Assembly (NCBI RefSeq): GCF_900638335.1
Contig: NZ_LR134508.1
Coordinates: forward strand, 1,478,879 to 1,542,878
Source: Campylobacter lari
Lineage (GTDB): Bacteria; Campylobacterota; Campylobacteria; Campylobacterales; Campylobacteraceae
Length of the DNA: 64,000 bases
Direction of reading: 5' to 3'
Shown here one piece after another: positions 28,428-39,527 of the stretch. Position 1 is the stretch's first letter. The number at the start of each line of letters is the position of its first letter. The notes under the pieces are model-generated. The model saw only the letters and a program-made list of their open reading frames with translations. It did no database searches and was not told the origin of the DNA. The position numbers and the translations under genes are program-made.

Positions 28428-29780
28428 TCAAAGCAAAAAAAAGGCTATTGCACTACCTAAAACAAGCAAAGAGCCATTAAAACACAAAAAGGTTGGTATA
28501 CAGGTATCTTTGATGTGATCGCCTTGCTTATCCGCATTAAGCCCTACACTCACTCCTAAAGTCGTTTCACTAGCAGGCGATCCTGCATCACCTAAAGCTC
28601 CAGCAACACCAATGATAAAAATAATCGCAGCAGGTGAAAAACCAAGCTCTATGCATATAGGACAAAATAAAGCAGCAATAATAGGAATAGTCCCAAAAGA
28701 ACTACCTATGCCTATGGTGATTAAAAGACCTATAGCCAGCATGATAAAAATAGCCAAAAAGTGACTTTGCTCCATAAAAGGCACACTTACTTTTACTAAC
28801 TCAGCTATACCTCCACTTTGCTTTAAAACCTCTCCATACCCTGAAGCAACAAGCATTACAAAGGCTATATAACCCATGATTTTAAGTCCATCATCAAAGA
28901 CTAGATTAACCTTGTTATACTCCACTCCGCCCAAAATTACCATCAATATAAAACCCAAAAGTCCAGATAAAGGTAAATTGTGCGTTAAAATTTGCAAAAT
29001 CAAAGTCAGCAAAAGACCAGCTAAAACACCCCATTCTTTTTTGTTCATTTTTAAATTTTCAAAATCCATTTTACTAATTTGCTCTTCTTGATATTCTCTT
29101 GGCTTAGAATAAAATACAAACACAGCCAAAAACAAACCAACTAGCATACAAATAGCCGCAAAAGCCATAGTTTGAGAAACTTCTCCTAAGCTAATTTGCA
29201 CCCCATTTGAATTTAAATTATCCACAAGCAAAGTTTGAAAAATAAGCCCAAATCCCAAAGGTATCACCATATAAGGAGTTGTAAGTCCAAAAGTTAATGC
29301 ACAAGCTATAGCTCTGCGGTCTATTTTTAACTTATTAAAAAGTTTTAATAAAGGTGGAATCAGTAAAGGCACAAAAGCCACGTGGATAGGGATTAAATTT
29401 TGTGAAAAACATGCAATAAGTGCCAAAGAAAGTATAAGTAAGTATTTTTTATGTGAAATATAATGCGAAACTATTTTAATCAAATATGCTGTTAGATTAG
29501 TTTTTGATATAGCAGCAGCCACTGCTCCAAGTAAAATATAACTTAGTGCTGTTTGTAAATTTCCTTGCATGCCATCGATTAAAACTTTCATAGAATCCAT
29601 CATAGCTTGCGGAAGTTGAGTAAAAAACTCCATCAAAGTTAAATGCTCTACATTCATAAATTTAGACCAAACACCCACAAAAAGCCCAGAAAGCAAAACA
29701 CTAAGCAAAACATTAAACCTAAAAAAACACAAAAGCGTCATTAATACAACGCCTATAAATACCGGATTAGTTAAAAGCAT
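28428..29780 (-). CDS. Na+/H+ antiporter-family membrane permease
   Basis: A 450-residue protein with about 11-12 hydrophobic segments. Conserved-looking motifs include SLALIACFSQNLIPIHVAFV in the first half and GVAGALGDAGSPASETTLG in the second, as in the NhaC-like Na+/H+ antiporter family. The transported solute is uncertain; some relatives carry amino acids or organic acids. It is divergent from ilvD, and a membrane protein gene also neighbours ilvD in C. jejuni (Cj0014c). Confidence 0.78.
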   Translation of the reverse strand: MLLTNPVFIGVVLMTLLCFFRFNVLLSVLLSGLFVGVWSKFMNVEHLTLMEFFTQLPQAMMDSMKVLIDGMQGNLQTALSYILLGAVAAAISKTNLTAYLIKIVSHYISHKKYLLILSLALIACFSQNLIPIHVAFVPLLIPPLLKLFNKLKIDRRAIACALTFGLTTPYMVIPLGFGLIFQTLLVDNLNSNGVQISLGEVSQTMAFAAICMLVGLFLAVFVFYSKPREYQEEQISKMDFENLKMNKKEWGVLAGLLLTLILQILTHNLPLSGLLGFILMVILGGVEYNKVNLVFDDGLKIMGYIAFVMLVASGYGEVLKQSGGIAELVKVSVPFMEQSHFLAIFIMLAIGLLITIGIGSSFGTIPIIAALFCPICIELGFSPAAIIFIIGVAGALGDAGSPASETTLGVSVGLNADKQGDHIKDTCIPTFLCFNGSLLVLGSAIAFFLL

Positions 29781-29914
29781 TACATTCCTTAAATCAAAAT
29801 AATTTCACATTTTAAATAATTTTCTTTAAAATACCATTTAAGTTTAAAAAATTTAAGCAAAAATTGCAAAATAAAAGCATAAAATGATAGTTTTTACTTT
29901 AAAAAAGGATACAA

Positions 29915-31591
29915 ATGAGAAGTGACGCGATCAAAAAAGGACATTTAAAAGCACCAAATCGCTCTTTGCTTAGAGCATGTGGCTTAAATGATGAGGATTT
30001 TAACAAGCCTTTTATAGGTGTGGCAAATAGCTATATAGATATCATCCCTGGGCATTTTTTCTTAAATGAATATGCAAAAATCATTAAAGATGAAATCCGT
30101 AAAAATGGTTGCATTCCTTTTGAATTTAACACCATAGGTGTGGATGATGGTATAGCTATGGGGCATGATGGTATGCTTTATTCTTTGCCAAGTCGTGAAA
30201 TCATTGCAAACTCTATTGAAACAGTGATGAATGCGCACCAACTTGATGCACTAATTTGTATCCCAAATTGCGATAAAATCACTCCAGGTATGCTCATGGG
30301 AGCTTTAAGAGTTAATGTGCCGACTATTTTTGTTAGTGGTGGGCCTATGAGAGCTGGAGTAAATAAACATGGAGAAAAAATCAGTCTAAGTTCTGTTTTT
30401 GAAGCAGTAGGTGCTTATGAGGCTAAAAAAATCAATGAAGATGATTTAAAAGATATAGAATGTAAAGCTTGTCCTAGCGGGGGATCATGCTCGGGCATGT
30501 TTACTGCAAATTCTATGAATACTTTATGCGAGGCTATGGGTATAGCACTAGAAGGAAATGGAACTATTTTAGCACTTAGTAAAGAAAGAGAAGAGCTTTT
30601 AAGAAAAGCTGCGCGTAGAATTTGTGAAATTGCACTAGATGAGCGTTTTAAAATTCGTAATATCATTACTAAAAAGTCCATTAACAATGCTTTAGTTGTT
30701 GATATGGCTATGGGCGGAAGCTCAAATACTATTTTACATATGCTTGCTATTGCCTATGAAGCGGGTGTAAATTTAGATATAAAAGAACTCAATCACATCA
30801 GTGCTAATGTGGCTCATATAGCCAAAATCGCTCCATCTTTAAATACTGTTTATATGGAAGATATACACAAAGCAGGTGGGGTAAGCGCAGTAATGGCTGA
30901 AATAGCTAAAAAACCAGGCCATATTTTAGAACTTGATACTCTTGATATTAGTGGAAAAACTTTAAAAGAACGCATTGAAACTGCTAGCATTAAAGATGAA
31001 AATATTATAAGAAAAATAGACAATGCCTATTCAAATGTAGGTGGGCTTGCTATACTTTTTGGGAATTTAGCCAAGCAAGGCTGTGTGATAAAAACTGCAG
31101 GTATTATGGGTGAGCGTAAATTCAAAGGAAAAGCGGTTTGTTTTAACTCTCAAGAAGAAGCTATTAAAGGCATTATAAAAGGCAAAGTTAAAGAAGGCGA
31201 TGTATGTGTGATACGCTATGAAGGACCAAAAGGTGGACCTGGTATGCAAGAAATGCTTAGCCCGACTTCATTGCTCACAGGTATGGGGCTTGGGGCTAAA
31301 GTTGCACTTATAACAGATGGTCGTTTTAGCGGAGCTACAAGAGGGCTTAGCATAGGTCACATTTCTCCTGAAGCTGCAGAAGGTGGGCTTATAGCGCTTT
31401 TAGAAGATGGCGATGAGATAGAAATTGATGTGGATACTTACAGCATTAATGTAAATTTAACCCAAGATGAAATTAGCAAACGCAAAGCAAACTTTAAAAT
31501 GCCTTATAAACAAGTAAATTCAAGATGGCTTAAAATGTATCAAAAACTTGTGAGCAATGCTAGTAAAGGCGGAGTTTTAGATTTAGAATAA
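29915..31591 (+). CDS. ilvD: Dihydroxy-acid dehydratase
   Basis: A 558-residue iron-sulfur enzyme of branched-chain amino acid synthesis, converting 2,3-dihydroxy-acids to 2-keto acids. Cluster cysteines and metal motifs are seen in [18 protein letters not shown] and [17 protein letters not shown]. The C-terminal [20 protein letters not shown] is also diagnostic. Full length for the family, with an AAAAAAGGA site before the ATG. Confidence 0.96.
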   Translation: MRSDAIKKGHLKAPNRSLLRACGLNDEDFNKPFIGVANSYIDIIPGHFFLNEYAKIIKDEIRKNGCIPFEFNTIGVDDGIAMGHDGMLYSLPSREIIANSIETVMNAHQLDALICIPNCDKITPGMLMGALRVNVPTIFVSGGPMRAGVNKHGEKISLSSVFEAVGAYEAKKINEDDLKDIECKACPSGGSCSGMFTANSMNTLCEAMGIALEGNGTILALSKEREELLRKAARRICEIALDERFKIRNIITKKSINNALVVDMAMGGSSNTILHMLAIAYEAGVNLDIKELNHISANVAHIAKIAPSLNTVYMEDIHKAGGVSAVMAEIAKKPGHILELDTLDISGKTLKERIETASIKDENIIRKIDNAYSNVGGLAILFGNLAKQGCVIKTAGIMGERKFKGKAVCFNSQEEAIKGIIKGKVKEGDVCVIRYEGPKGGPGMQEMLSPTSLLTGMGLGAKVALITDGRFSGATRGLSIGHISPEAAEGGLIALLEDGDEIEIDVDTYSINVNLTQDEISKRKANFKMPYKQVNSRWLKMYQKLVSNASKGGVLDLE

Positions 31592-31666
31592 TTTTCTTAA
31601 TTTCTTTAAGAAATTAAGAAATATCTTTTAAATGTGAAAACAAAAATATGAAAAATTATGTTAAAG

Positions 31667-31754
31667 TGGCCGGGAGAAAGGGATTCGAACCCCTGGAGGT
31701 GTGACCCTCAACGGTTTTCAAGACCGCCGCTTTCGACCACTCAGCCATCTCCCG
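31667..31754 (-). tRNA. tRNA-Ser (anticodon TGA)
   Basis: On the minus strand the acceptor CGGGAGA pairs with TCTCCCG, the anticodon loop is CTTGAAA (TGA), a variable arm is present and CCA is encoded. Last of a four-tRNA cluster. Confidence 0.96.
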
Positions 31755-31787
31755 AAAGAATAAAAATATCAAGTATTAACATCGCAT

Positions 31788-31861
31788 TGGAGGCGACATC
31801 CGGATTCGAACCGGAGATCAAGGCTTTGCAGGCCCATGCCTTACCGCTTGGCTATGTCGCC
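31788..31861 (-). tRNA. tRNA-Cys (anticodon GCA)
   Basis: Minus-strand cloverleaf with acceptor GGCGACA/TGTCGCC, anticodon loop CTGCAAA (GCA), T-loop GGTTCGAATCC and encoded CCA. Confidence 0.96.
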
Positions 31862-31877
31862 TTGAGTTACCATAAAG

Positions 31878-31966
31878 TGGTGCCCGAGGCCGGACTTGAA
31901 CCGGCACGGAAGAAAAATTCCGAGGGATTTTAAGTCCCTTGTGTCTACCAATTCCACCACCCGGGC
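31878..31966 (-). tRNA. tRNA-Leu (anticodon TAA)
   Basis: Minus-strand cloverleaf with acceptor GCCCGGG/CTCGGGC, anticodon loop CTTAAAA (TAA), a long variable arm typical of Leu and encoded CCA. Confidence 0.96.
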
Positions 31967-31975
31967 GGGTGATAA

Positions 31976-32050
31976 TGGAGCGGGAAACGAGATTCGAACT
32001 CGCGACCCCAACCTTGGCAAGGTTGTGCTCTACCCCTGAGCTATTCCCGC
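31976..32050 (-). tRNA. tRNA-Gly (anticodon GCC)
   Basis: Minus-strand cloverleaf with acceptor GCGGGAA/TTCCCGC, anticodon loop TTGCCAA (GCC) and encoded CCA. First gene of the cluster, which is transcribed Gly-Leu-Cys-Ser. Confidence 0.96.
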
Positions 32051-32064
32051 TAAAATAAATTGAA

Positions 32065-32070
32065 ATTATA
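32065..32070 (-). promoter_or_regulatory. -10 box for the four-tRNA cluster
   Basis: On the minus strand this reads TATAAT, 15 bases before the first base of tRNA-Gly; the 9-34 base gaps between the tRNAs suggest one transcript. Confidence 0.55.
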
Positions 32071-32216
32071 CAATTTAAAACTTAAATATACATAAAAACG
32101 TATTTTTGATTTTATATTGATAAAATATTATTTAGAATATAAAAAATTAAAATTTTATTTTTTTCTAATCTTTTCAGCAGTAGAATACTAGGCTGAAATT
32201 ACATGAGGAGAGCAAA

Positions 32217-34199
32217 ATGTTTAAATTTAACAGTTTATCCAATAAGCTAACTATGATCGTTTGCTTTTTAATAGCCATTATATTAATAGTTGTTAATATA
32301 ATTAACTATTATGAATCTAAAAAAACCACAGCTTACTATTTGGAAGAAATTCAGAAAAAAACTATGTTTGATGTCAATGAGGCATATAAAATCTACTCTA
32401 GTAGCAAGAGATCTGCTATTTTATCTATTGTTAATTTTATAGAAAAGAATCCAAACCCTAGCACTGAAGAATTGTTCGACATATTAGAAACAATTAGATC
32501 TTCTGCAGATTTTGATGTAACCTATGTAGGTTTTGAAAAAGACGGTAAATTATATCAATCTAACAAAATTATTCGTAGCCCGGAAGCATCAGGATTTGAT
32601 GCCAGAACTAGACCTTGGTATCAAGAGTCTCAACAAGCAAAAACACTAACTGTATCAGACCCATATAAAAGCATAGAAGATGATTCAATCACTATTTCTT
32701 ATACAGCTCCAATTTATAATAATGGCAAATTAATAGCTGTAGTAGGTGGAGACTATAATCTTGAAAAATTTGCCAAAGATGTTTTAGTTATAGGTCATTC
32801 AAATAGCTCTTATGCTGCTGTGTATGATAAAGAAGGTGTAATAATTTTTCATGAAGAAAAAGATAGAATGCTTACTAAAAACGATTTAAGTATTAATATA
32901 GCTAATGCCGTAAAAGCAAACCCTGATTTAATTAATCCAAACAAACAAGAAACTTTATTTTACGCTAAAGATCAGCAAGGTAAAACTCAAGTCGTGACTT
33001 GTAATCAAAGCTTAAATGATAAATATATTGTTTGTTCTATTACAGATGAGTCTATATACACAGATGCGGTCAATAAGGTTTTATTCCAACAAATTATTAT
33101 TGCTCTAATAGCAATAGCCATAGCTTTGATTTTAATAAGATTTACTATTATGAAAAATTTAAAACCTATAGCAGTTATTACTACTGGTCTTAACTCTTTC
33201 TTTGATTTTATCAATCATAAAACAAAAGACTCAGCTATGATTAATGTTAAAACTAATGATGAACTTGGTGCTATGGCTAAAGCCATCAATGAAAACATCA
33301 CTAAAACTAAAAACGCATTAGAACAAGATGCTAAAGCAGTAGAACAATCAGTTGATACAGCTAAAGAAATAGAAAATGGTAATTTAACAGCAAGAATAAC
33401 AGCAATTCCTGCTAATCCTCAATTGATAGAATTAAAAAATGTATTAAACGATATGCTTAGTGTTTTAGAACAAAAAGTAGGTTCTAATATGAATGAAATT
33501 AATCGTGTATTTGATAGCTATAAAGCATTAGACTTTACTACTGAAGTTAAAAACGCTAAAGGTGGAGTTGAAGTAACAACTAATGTATTAGGTCAAGAAA
33601 TAGTAGCTATGCTAAGACAATCATCTGAATTTGCTTCCTTATTAGCAGATGAGAGTGGAAAATTACAAAGCGCTGTTAAAGACTTAACAGATTCATCATC
33701 TAGCCAAGCTTCTTCTTTAGAAGAAACAGCAGCAGCATTAGAAGAGATTACTTCTTCTATGCAAAATGTATCTCATAAAACTAGTGAAGTAATTGCTCAA
33801 AGTGAAGAGATTAAAAATGTTACTTCTATTATAGGAGATATTGCTGATCAAATTAATCTACTTGCATTAAATGCTGCTATTGAAGCTGCGCGTGCAGGTG
33901 AACATGGTAGAGGTTTTGCTGTTGTTGCTGATGAAGTTAGAAATCTAGCAGAAAGAACTCAAAAGTCTTTAGGTGAGATTGAAGCAAATACTAATATCTT
34001 GGTTCAATCTATTAATGAAATGGGTGAGAGTATTAAAGAACAAACTACAGGTATTACTCAAATTAATGATGCTGTAGCTCAAATTGATCATGTAACCCAA
34101 GAGAACTTAAAAATAGCAAAAGATAGTGCTACTATATCTGATAATGTAAATAAAATAGCTAATGATATCTTAGAAGATGCTAGGAAGAAGAAGTTTTAA
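32217..34199 (+). CDS. Methyl-accepting chemotaxis receptor with periplasmic Cache domain
   Basis: A 660-residue transducer. TM1 (about 12-30) and TM2 (about 285-310) enclose a periplasmic double-Cache-type domain with the [10 protein letters not shown] motif, common in amino-acid and organic-acid receptors. A HAMP-like region follows. The cytoplasmic hairpin tip contains [20 protein letters not shown] and [18 protein letters not shown]. This is the layout of Campylobacter group A Tlp receptors. The ligand is not known. GAGGAGA precedes the ATG. Confidence 0.9.
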   Translation: MFKFNSLSNKLTMIVCFLIAIILIVVNIINYYESKKTTAYYLEEIQKKTMFDVNEAYKIYSSSKRSAILSIVNFIEKNPNPSTEELFDILETIRSSADFDVTYVGFEKDGKLYQSNKIIRSPEASGFDARTRPWYQESQQAKTLTVSDPYKSIEDDSITISYTAPIYNNGKLIAVVGGDYNLEKFAKDVLVIGHSNSSYAAVYDKEGVIIFHEEKDRMLTKNDLSINIANAVKANPDLINPNKQETLFYAKDQQGKTQVVTCNQSLNDKYIVCSITDESIYTDAVNKVLFQQIIIALIAIAIALILIRFTIMKNLKPIAVITTGLNSFFDFINHKTKDSAMINVKTNDELGAMAKAINENITKTKNALEQDAKAVEQSVDTAKEIENGNLTARITAIPANPQLIELKNVLNDMLSVLEQKVGSNMNEINRVFDSYKALDFTTEVKNAKGGVEVTTNVLGQEIVAMLRQSSEFASLLADESGKLQSAVKDLTDSSSSQASSLEETAAALEEITSSMQNVSHKTSEVIAQSEEIKNVTSIIGDIADQINLLALNAAIEAARAGEHGRGFAVVADEVRNLAERTQKSLGEIEANTNILVQSINEMGESIKEQTTGITQINDAVAQIDHVTQENLKIAKDSATISDNVNKIANDILEDARKKKF

Positions 34200-34202
34200 G
34201 AG

Positions 34203-34229
34203 AAGTTAAACCCATTAAGGGTTTAACTT
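34203..34229 (+). terminator. Terminator after the chemoreceptor gene
   Basis: AAGTTAAACCC and GGGTTTAACTT form an 11-bp stem with a 5-base loop, immediately followed by T, 3 bases past the stop codon. Confidence 0.65.
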
Positions 34230-34253
34230 TGTCTGATGTGAGATTTAGGTGAG

Positions 34254-34673
34254 TTAATCGTTAAATTTTTGACCTAAAATATTGCCTTTAAAATCTGTAT
34301 AAATTTCCATCATATTGTTTGTTCTGAATTTATAACCATTGATTTTTTTATCTACTTCTACAATAGCTGCATTTGGTTGTGCTGCTTGTACTTTTACAAT
34401 AACTTCTTTTGGGATAAATCCCATTGGAATTGCTTTATATTTTCCATCAACTTCCTTCCAGTCGCCATTAACAATAAAGTCGATTTCTGTTCCATCAACC
34501 AGATTTACTTCGTAAGAATCCACATCCTGTTTTACATAACCTACATTTACACCTTTAAAATGAGTATTTAAAAACTCTTGAGCCTTTTGAGGCAAAGCAC
34601 TTGGACTAACAACAATATCTGCAAACATAGAACTTGCACAAACCAAACCAGCTAACATTAATTTCATTTTCAT
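34254..34673 (-). CDS. Periplasmic PepSY-like (DUF2874-type) protein
   Basis: A 139-residue protein with a signal peptide (MKMKLMLAGLVCASSMFA) and two short repeats of the PepSY-like fold: SALPQKAQEFLNTHFKG with SYEVNLVDGTEIDFIVNGDW, then IPKEVIVKVQAAQPNAAI with YKFRTNNMMEIYTDFKG. Members are small periplasmic proteins of unclear function. It stands alone between a chemoreceptor and an AAA ATPase. Confidence 0.75.
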   Translation of the reverse strand: MKMKLMLAGLVCASSMFADIVVSPSALPQKAQEFLNTHFKGVNVGYVKQDVDSYEVNLVDGTEIDFIVNGDWKEVDGKYKAIPMGFIPKEVIVKVQAAQPNAAIVEVDKKINGYKFRTNNMMEIYTDFKGNILGQKFND

Positions 34674-34735
34674 TTTTTCTCCTTTAAATAAAAGCTGAAA
34701 GAATGATATAAAGAGCTTGTGAAATTTATGTGAAT

Positions 34736-36448
34736 TTAATTTTTAAAACCAACTATTTTGTTTTTATCAAACGAAGATTCCATTTCTTTTTCTATGGTTT
34801 GTAAAAAATCACTTATTTTAAAAACACCATCTTTAGAAATAGCTGCTTTTAAAGCGGTATTTTTTACCACCATGACAATTTGTGCTCCACTTAGTTCATA
34901 TGAAGCTAAATTTTTTAAATCAAAACTATCATCAAATTTAGCATTCTTAGGTAAAGCCTTTTGCCATATCATTAAACGTTGTTCATAATTTGGCTTTTTA
35001 AATTCGATTTTATACTCAAACCTTCTTGAAAAAGCCACATCTAAACTTTCTAAAAAATTCGTTGTAGCTATGATAACTCCACTAAAGCGCTCAATTTGCT
35101 CTAAAAAAATATTTTGCATTTGATTATGCATTTTATCAGCACCAGCACTACTTTCCACCCTAGTACTTAAAAACTGATCCGCCTCATTTAAAAGCAAAAT
35201 AGGACTTTGCTTACTTGTTTGACAAAGCTCTTTATAAGCATCAAAAATCTTTCTTACATTTTGCTCACTCTCGCCCACATATTTACTTAAAATTTTCGAG
35301 CAATCAAAACTCAAAATAGATTTTTTCATAGCTTTTGCCATACTTAATGCACTCATAGTCTTACCTGTACCGGCAGGACCATAGAAAATTATCTTAGCTT
35401 CTATGTTTTTATTAGTTTTTATACCCCATTTATTTAATCTTTCTAAAACCTTTTTATCTTGTTGTTTTAATATACTTTCTAATAGATCTTTAGTACTTTG
35501 AGGCATAATAACATCATCTATATTGATATTTGGCTCGATTAGCTCAAAAATATCTTGCTCTTTGACTAAATTTTGAAGTTTAATTTTTTTATTCTTCTTT
35601 GGCTCTTTAAAATTAATAATTCTTTGTAAAATATCATCACTTAAATAAAAAATCTTAGTTATATCACCCAAAGAATTAACAAATTCATCATATTCTAAAA
35701 GATTTAAACTAAGTAGCTTAGAATCTTCTTCTAGCAAGACTTTATTTTCTTGCTTTTGAGCCTCATCCTCGCTGATTAAATGAAGCAAAAAATTAAAATC
35801 TCTACTATAAGAATTTTCAGTATTTAACAAATACTCTTCTTTTAACAAACTAACAAATATCAAGCATTCTTTATCATTTAAAGCATATTCTTTAAAAATC
35901 TCTGCTAAAACATTAGAAATTTTACTTTTCTTTAAACGCTCTTTAATGTATGCTTCAAATATAGCTATATCTTTTTTAATATTCTTACTTTGAGAGCTTT
36001 TAGCAAAAAAACGCAATCTTTGATAAAGCTCGATTTTAAAAAATTCATCTTTTAAATATGCAATATGATCTTCATAAATTTGATCTTGCATATAATCTTG
36101 TATAGTTTTATTTTCTAAAACTTGCAAGAAAACTTCACTTAAACTTAACTCACATTGTAGCAAATTTAAAAGCAAGCTTGAGTTTTTACTTGCTTTAAAA
36201 TCAGAAAAAATTTGAACAATAAAACCTTTTTCTATAAGATTTTTAAGATCTTTTAAATGATCTAAATACTCATATTCATCATTTTTAAAAACTTCACTAA
36301 GAAGGTTATAAGCATTAATGCTTGCATTTGCTTGCAAATAATTTTTACATAAATGTTTTAAAATTAAAATTTCATCTTCACTACATTGTAAGTTTTTATA
36401 AATATTGCTTTTAAAAGTATCATTAAGAAAAAGTTTTAGATCTTTCAT
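34736..36448 (-). CDS. AAA+ ATPase (CDC48-like)
   Basis: A 570-residue cytoplasmic protein. The first 310 residues are helical and Leu/Lys/Glu-rich without a recognised domain. The last 240 form an AAA+ module: Walker A GPAGTGKT, Walker B SPILLLNEADQFL (Asn in place of the first Asp, Glu kept), sensor 1 IIATTNFLESLD and arginine-finger/sensor region FSRRFEYKIEF. It matches C. jejuni Cj0377 by type and position. The target is unknown. Confidence 0.82.
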   Translation of the reverse strand: MKDLKLFLNDTFKSNIYKNLQCSEDEILILKHLCKNYLQANASINAYNLLSEVFKNDEYEYLDHLKDLKNLIEKGFIVQIFSDFKASKNSSLLLNLLQCELSLSEVFLQVLENKTIQDYMQDQIYEDHIAYLKDEFFKIELYQRLRFFAKSSQSKNIKKDIAIFEAYIKERLKKSKISNVLAEIFKEYALNDKECLIFVSLLKEEYLLNTENSYSRDFNFLLHLISEDEAQKQENKVLLEEDSKLLSLNLLEYDEFVNSLGDITKIFYLSDDILQRIINFKEPKKNKKIKLQNLVKEQDIFELIEPNINIDDVIMPQSTKDLLESILKQQDKKVLERLNKWGIKTNKNIEAKIIFYGPAGTGKTMSALSMAKAMKKSILSFDCSKILSKYVGESEQNVRKIFDAYKELCQTSKQSPILLLNEADQFLSTRVESSAGADKMHNQMQNIFLEQIERFSGVIIATTNFLESLDVAFSRRFEYKIEFKKPNYEQRLMIWQKALPKNAKFDDSFDLKNLASYELSGAQIVMVVKNTALKAAISKDGVFKISDFLQTIEKEMESSFDKNKIVGFKN

Positions 36449-36456
36449 ATTTTCCT

Positions 36457-36936
36457 TTATATTGACTTCATGCTAAATTTGATTTTGGATTTTTTATCAT
36501 TAAAACTCATATTTTTATCACAAACCTCATAAAAAATATCATAATTTTTACTTATAATCTTTTGTGTAAAACCACAAGAGGTAATTTGTTTGTTTTTTCC
36601 ATAAAAAATAGGTTTTTTAAGAATTAAATCTTGTAAAAAATCATCATAATATTCATTATTAAAAAATCTTTTATTAAAAAGTATTTTTGTATAACAAACA
36701 CCATTAACACAAATTTTATCGCTAATTTTTAATTCAAGTAAGGCTTTAGAAGTGCTATAAAGCTCTAAACTTGTAAATTTTTTTCCCTCATATAAAAAAC
36801 CATAATCAGCAAATTTAAACTCTGGAGTTTTTAAAATAATATAAGCACTTTGTGCTTGTGTTTTGCTTTTTAAAGCACAAGAGCTTAAAAAAACACACAC
36901 AAAACACAAAAAAACTATTTGAAGTAAAGTTTTCAT
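36457..36936 (-). CDS. Predicted lipoprotein
   Basis: A 159-residue protein with a lipoprotein signal ([20 protein letters not shown], lipobox LSSC). The mature part is Lys/Phe/Tyr-rich with a few more cysteines ([11 protein letters not shown]) and no recognised domain. It overlaps the YajQ gene by 4 bases and precedes the AAA ATPase by 8 bases, so it is part of the same operon. Small lipoproteins occupy this place in C. jejuni (Cj0375/0376). Confidence 0.75.
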   Translation of the reverse strand: MKTLLQIVFLCFVCVFLSSCALKSKTQAQSAYIILKTPEFKFADYGFLYEGKKFTSLELYSTSKALLELKISDKICVNGVCYTKILFNKRFFNNEYYDDFLQDLILKKPIFYGKNKQITSCGFTQKIISKNYDIFYEVCDKNMSFNDKKSKIKFSMKSI

Positions 36937-37424
36937 TTGAGATTTTTAAAACTAAGATTAAGTTCTAAATTTAACTCTTTTACTATTTTCATCACGCTTT
37001 GCAGATCATCAATTTGCTTACCAACTACGCGAATTTCATTACCCCTAATACTTGAAGTCACCTTTAGCTTACTATCTTTTATAGCTTTGTTAATCTTCTT
37101 AGCACTATCAGCATCAATAGCGTCATTAACTTTCAAGTTCAATCTAAAATTTGCCCCACCTTCTCTGCTTAGCTCTTTAATGCCATTAGGGTTTATTCCT
37201 CTTTTAATAAGCTTTGAAATAACAATATCTTTTAACACTTCAAGCTTTGCTTCACTAGAGCAAATAAGTTTATAAACACTTTCTTTTTCATTTAGCTCTA
37301 TTTCGCTTTTAATGCCTTTTAAATCATATCTGCTATCAAGTTCTTTTTTAGCTTGCTCTAAAGCATTTTTTAGCTCTTGCTTATCAATTTCCCCGCTAAT
37401 ATCAAAACTATGTTCACTTGCCAT
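36933..37424 (-). CDS. YajQ family nucleotide-binding protein
   Basis: A 163-residue member of the YajQ/DUF520 family: [20 protein letters not shown] at the start, SRYDLKG near residue 33 and the C-terminal [20 protein letters not shown]. Relatives bind nucleotides, and some bind c-di-GMP. Full length for the family. It overlaps the dehydrogenase gene upstream by 11 bases. Confidence 0.92.
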   Translation of the reverse strand: MASEHSFDISGEIDKQELKNALEQAKKELDSRYDLKGIKSEIELNEKESVYKLICSSEAKLEVLKDIVISKLIKRGINPNGIKELSREGGANFRLNLKVNDAIDADSAKKINKAIKDSKLKVTSSIRGNEIRVVGKQIDDLQSVMKIVKELNLELNLSFKNLK

Positions 37425-38346
37425 TTTCTATAAACTCCTTAAGATTATTAAATACAATTTGGACTAAATTTTGTATAGACTCTTCACTTGCCCATGCAAC
37501 ATGTGGAGTAATGATTAAATTTTCTTTATTTTTAATACCAAATAAAGGATGATTTTTAATCATAGGTTCTATTTCAAGCACATCAAGCCCTACTTTGATA
37601 TTTTTTTCATTCATAACTTGAGCCAAATCTGCTTCATTGATGATTCCGCCACGCCCTACATTAATCAAAATAGCCTCATCTTTTAAAAGCATTAGCTCTT
37701 TTTTACTTAATAAATTTTTTGTCTTATCATTTAAAGGTGCGTGGATACTAATTACATCACAAGTTTTTAAAAGCTCTTCAAGGTTTACTTTTTCATATTC
37801 ATCATTATTATTAGCTCCTGAGGTAGAATAATAACAAATTTTAGAACCAAACATTTGAGAAACCTTAGCCACTTCTTTACCTATAGCTCCAAGTCCTATA
37901 ATGCCATGTTTTTTACCAGTTAAAGTATGCAAAGTCTTACTAAAATCACAAAACATTTTACTCTCACACCATTTACCCTCTTTGCTCCATTTATCATAAT
38001 ATGGAATTTGATTTAAAAAAGCAAAAAGCAAGGCAAAAGTATGGCTCAAAACGCTTTTTGTGGAATAACTAGCTGCATTTTTTACCACTATACCTTTAGA
38101 ATTTGCATAAGCTACATCTATATTGTTTACCCCTGTACCAAGTTGTAAAATAAGCTTTAAATTGGTGTTATCTATCACTTTTTTGTCAATGATGATTTTA
38201 TTTATCATCACAACTTGTGCATTAGCTATTCTTGCAATAACCTCATCTTTAGAAGTTAAATCATAACTTACAAACTCGCCAAAACTTTCAAAAGCCGTTA
38301 AATCCGCTCCACCTAAGGTAGCAGCATCTAAGCACACTATTTTCAT
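37414..38346 (-). CDS. D-2-hydroxyacid dehydrogenase family protein
   Basis: A 310-residue NAD-dependent dehydrogenase of the D-isomer-specific family. The Rossmann motif is [16 protein letters not shown]. Catalytic Arg, Glu and His lie in [20 protein letters not shown] and ITPHVAWAS. The substrate cannot be told from sequence (lactate, glycerate and others are possible). It overlaps the glutathionylspermidine synthase-like gene by one base. Confidence 0.88.
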   Translation of the reverse strand: MKIVCLDAATLGGADLTAFESFGEFVSYDLTSKDEVIARIANAQVVMINKIIIDKKVIDNTNLKLILQLGTGVNNIDVAYANSKGIVVKNAASYSTKSVLSHTFALLFAFLNQIPYYDKWSKEGKWCESKMFCDFSKTLHTLTGKKHGIIGLGAIGKEVAKVSQMFGSKICYYSTSGANNNDEYEKVNLEELLKTCDVISIHAPLNDKTKNLLSKKELMLLKDEAILINVGRGGIINEADLAQVMNEKNIKVGLDVLEIEPMIKNHPLFGIKNKENLIITPHVAWASEESIQNLVQIVFNNLKEFIENGK

Positions 38347-39518
38347 TAATCTTTTACTATATGTCCTACAAATTTAGAATAATTATCAAGCACCAAACCA
38401 CCTTTTCTAAAACCTAATCCACAACCCTCATAAGCAAAGAAAACTCCTGCTTGGTAATAATCATTTTCATTTTGATTAAACTCAGCAAATTCTTGATATA
38501 TAAAGCGATTGTTTTGGTAATCTCCCTTTGTTTCAAAACTCACATTTCCATTAGCTTCTATAATGGAAATATTTGCTCCTTCTCTACCAAAAACAGGCTT
38601 TTTAACACATTTTTTACCCACTAAAGGCTCATCACTTGTTTCAAGCAATAAAGGATGATTTGGATAAAGTTCCCATAAAATTTTCATTATACCTTTGCTT
38701 TGAAACAGTAAAGTATAAGCAGGATTTAAAATGATTGCTTTTTGATTTTGCATGATTTGCGTTAAAAGCATAGCAAGCTCACCCTCTTCTATGGCTATAC
38801 TTTCCCACGGAATGAGTTTGAAAAAATATTCAAAATTTACATCATTTTTAAAAACACCTTCAGGTGAAAATTCTACTTCATCTATAAAAGAAAACTCACT
38901 CTCAAAACCTGCTTCGCTAGCAATGTGTGCTAAAAGTTTGGTTGTGATCATATCCTCATCGCTACCTGCGATTGAAGAAAATAATATCTTCCAACCTTCA
39001 TAATATTTTTCAAACTCACTTACATCTTCTTCTAAAGTGATAAGTCTTTTAAAGTTATCTTTTAAGGCTTCATATATATTATTAAATTGTGAGCTTTCAT
39101 CTAGGTTATTTTGCTTTAAAATAGCCCATTGTAAAATAGCACTTTCAAATAAAGATGTTGGAGTATCAGCATTAAATTCTATTAGTTTTATAGGTTTACC
39201 ATCAAGTCCACCTGCTAAGTCAAATCTGCCATATAAATGCCAATGTACATCATTTTCCCAACTCATCTTAATCGCATCAACTAAATTAAAAGGAATTCCA
39301 AGCTCATCAAAACGATCATTATCAATCACTTCTTGCGCAGCAGCTACAAACATATCATAAAGCTCATTCACTGCTTCATAATATGCATTTGCTTCATTTT
39401 CTCTCACACAAACTAAATTAGAATCTAAATAATCACTTCCATCATTGTCTGTATGCCATGAAAAGCCAATTTGATCTAAGTAAGATTTTTCTAAAGGATT
39501 TACTTTTAAAAAATTCAT
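38346..39518 (-). CDS. Glutathionylspermidine synthase-family protein (ATP-grasp)
   Basis: A 390-residue protein like the C-terminal synthetase domain of GspS. Motifs include WHLYGRFDLAGG with KLIEFNADTPTSLFE and the C-terminal VKKPVFGREGANISII and YQAGVFFAYEGCGLGFRKGG. It lacks the amidase domain of E. coli Gsp, so it forms an amide bond of unknown partners. It lies between a UPF0323 lipoprotein gene and a dehydrogenase gene, the same order as in C. jejuni (Cj0371-0373). Confidence 0.87.
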   Translation of the reverse strand: MNFLKVNPLEKSYLDQIGFSWHTDNDGSDYLDSNLVCVRENEANAYYEAVNELYDMFVAAAQEVIDNDRFDELGIPFNLVDAIKMSWENDVHWHLYGRFDLAGGLDGKPIKLIEFNADTPTSLFESAILQWAILKQNNLDESSQFNNIYEALKDNFKRLITLEEDVSEFEKYYEGWKILFSSIAGSDEDMITTKLLAHIASEAGFESEFSFIDEVEFSPEGVFKNDVNFEYFFKLIPWESIAIEEGELAMLLTQIMQNQKAIILNPAYTLLFQSKGIMKILWELYPNHPLLLETSDEPLVGKKCVKKPVFGREGANISIIEANGNVSFETKGDYQNNRFIYQEFAEFNQNENDYYQAGVFFAYEGCGLGFRKGGLVLDNYSKFVGHIVKD

Positions 39519-39527
39519 TTTACACCC

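Noticed and set aside
31658..31933. 91-codon open frame across the tRNA cluster on the plus strand
   Set aside because: It reads antisense through tRNA-Ser, tRNA-Cys and part of tRNA-Leu; the frame is a by-product of GC-rich tRNA sequence.
34736..36448. Asn in Walker B of the AAA ATPase as a sign of inactivity
   Set aside because: The catalytic Glu, sensor and arginine finger regions are intact, and NEAD variants occur in active-looking members of this family.
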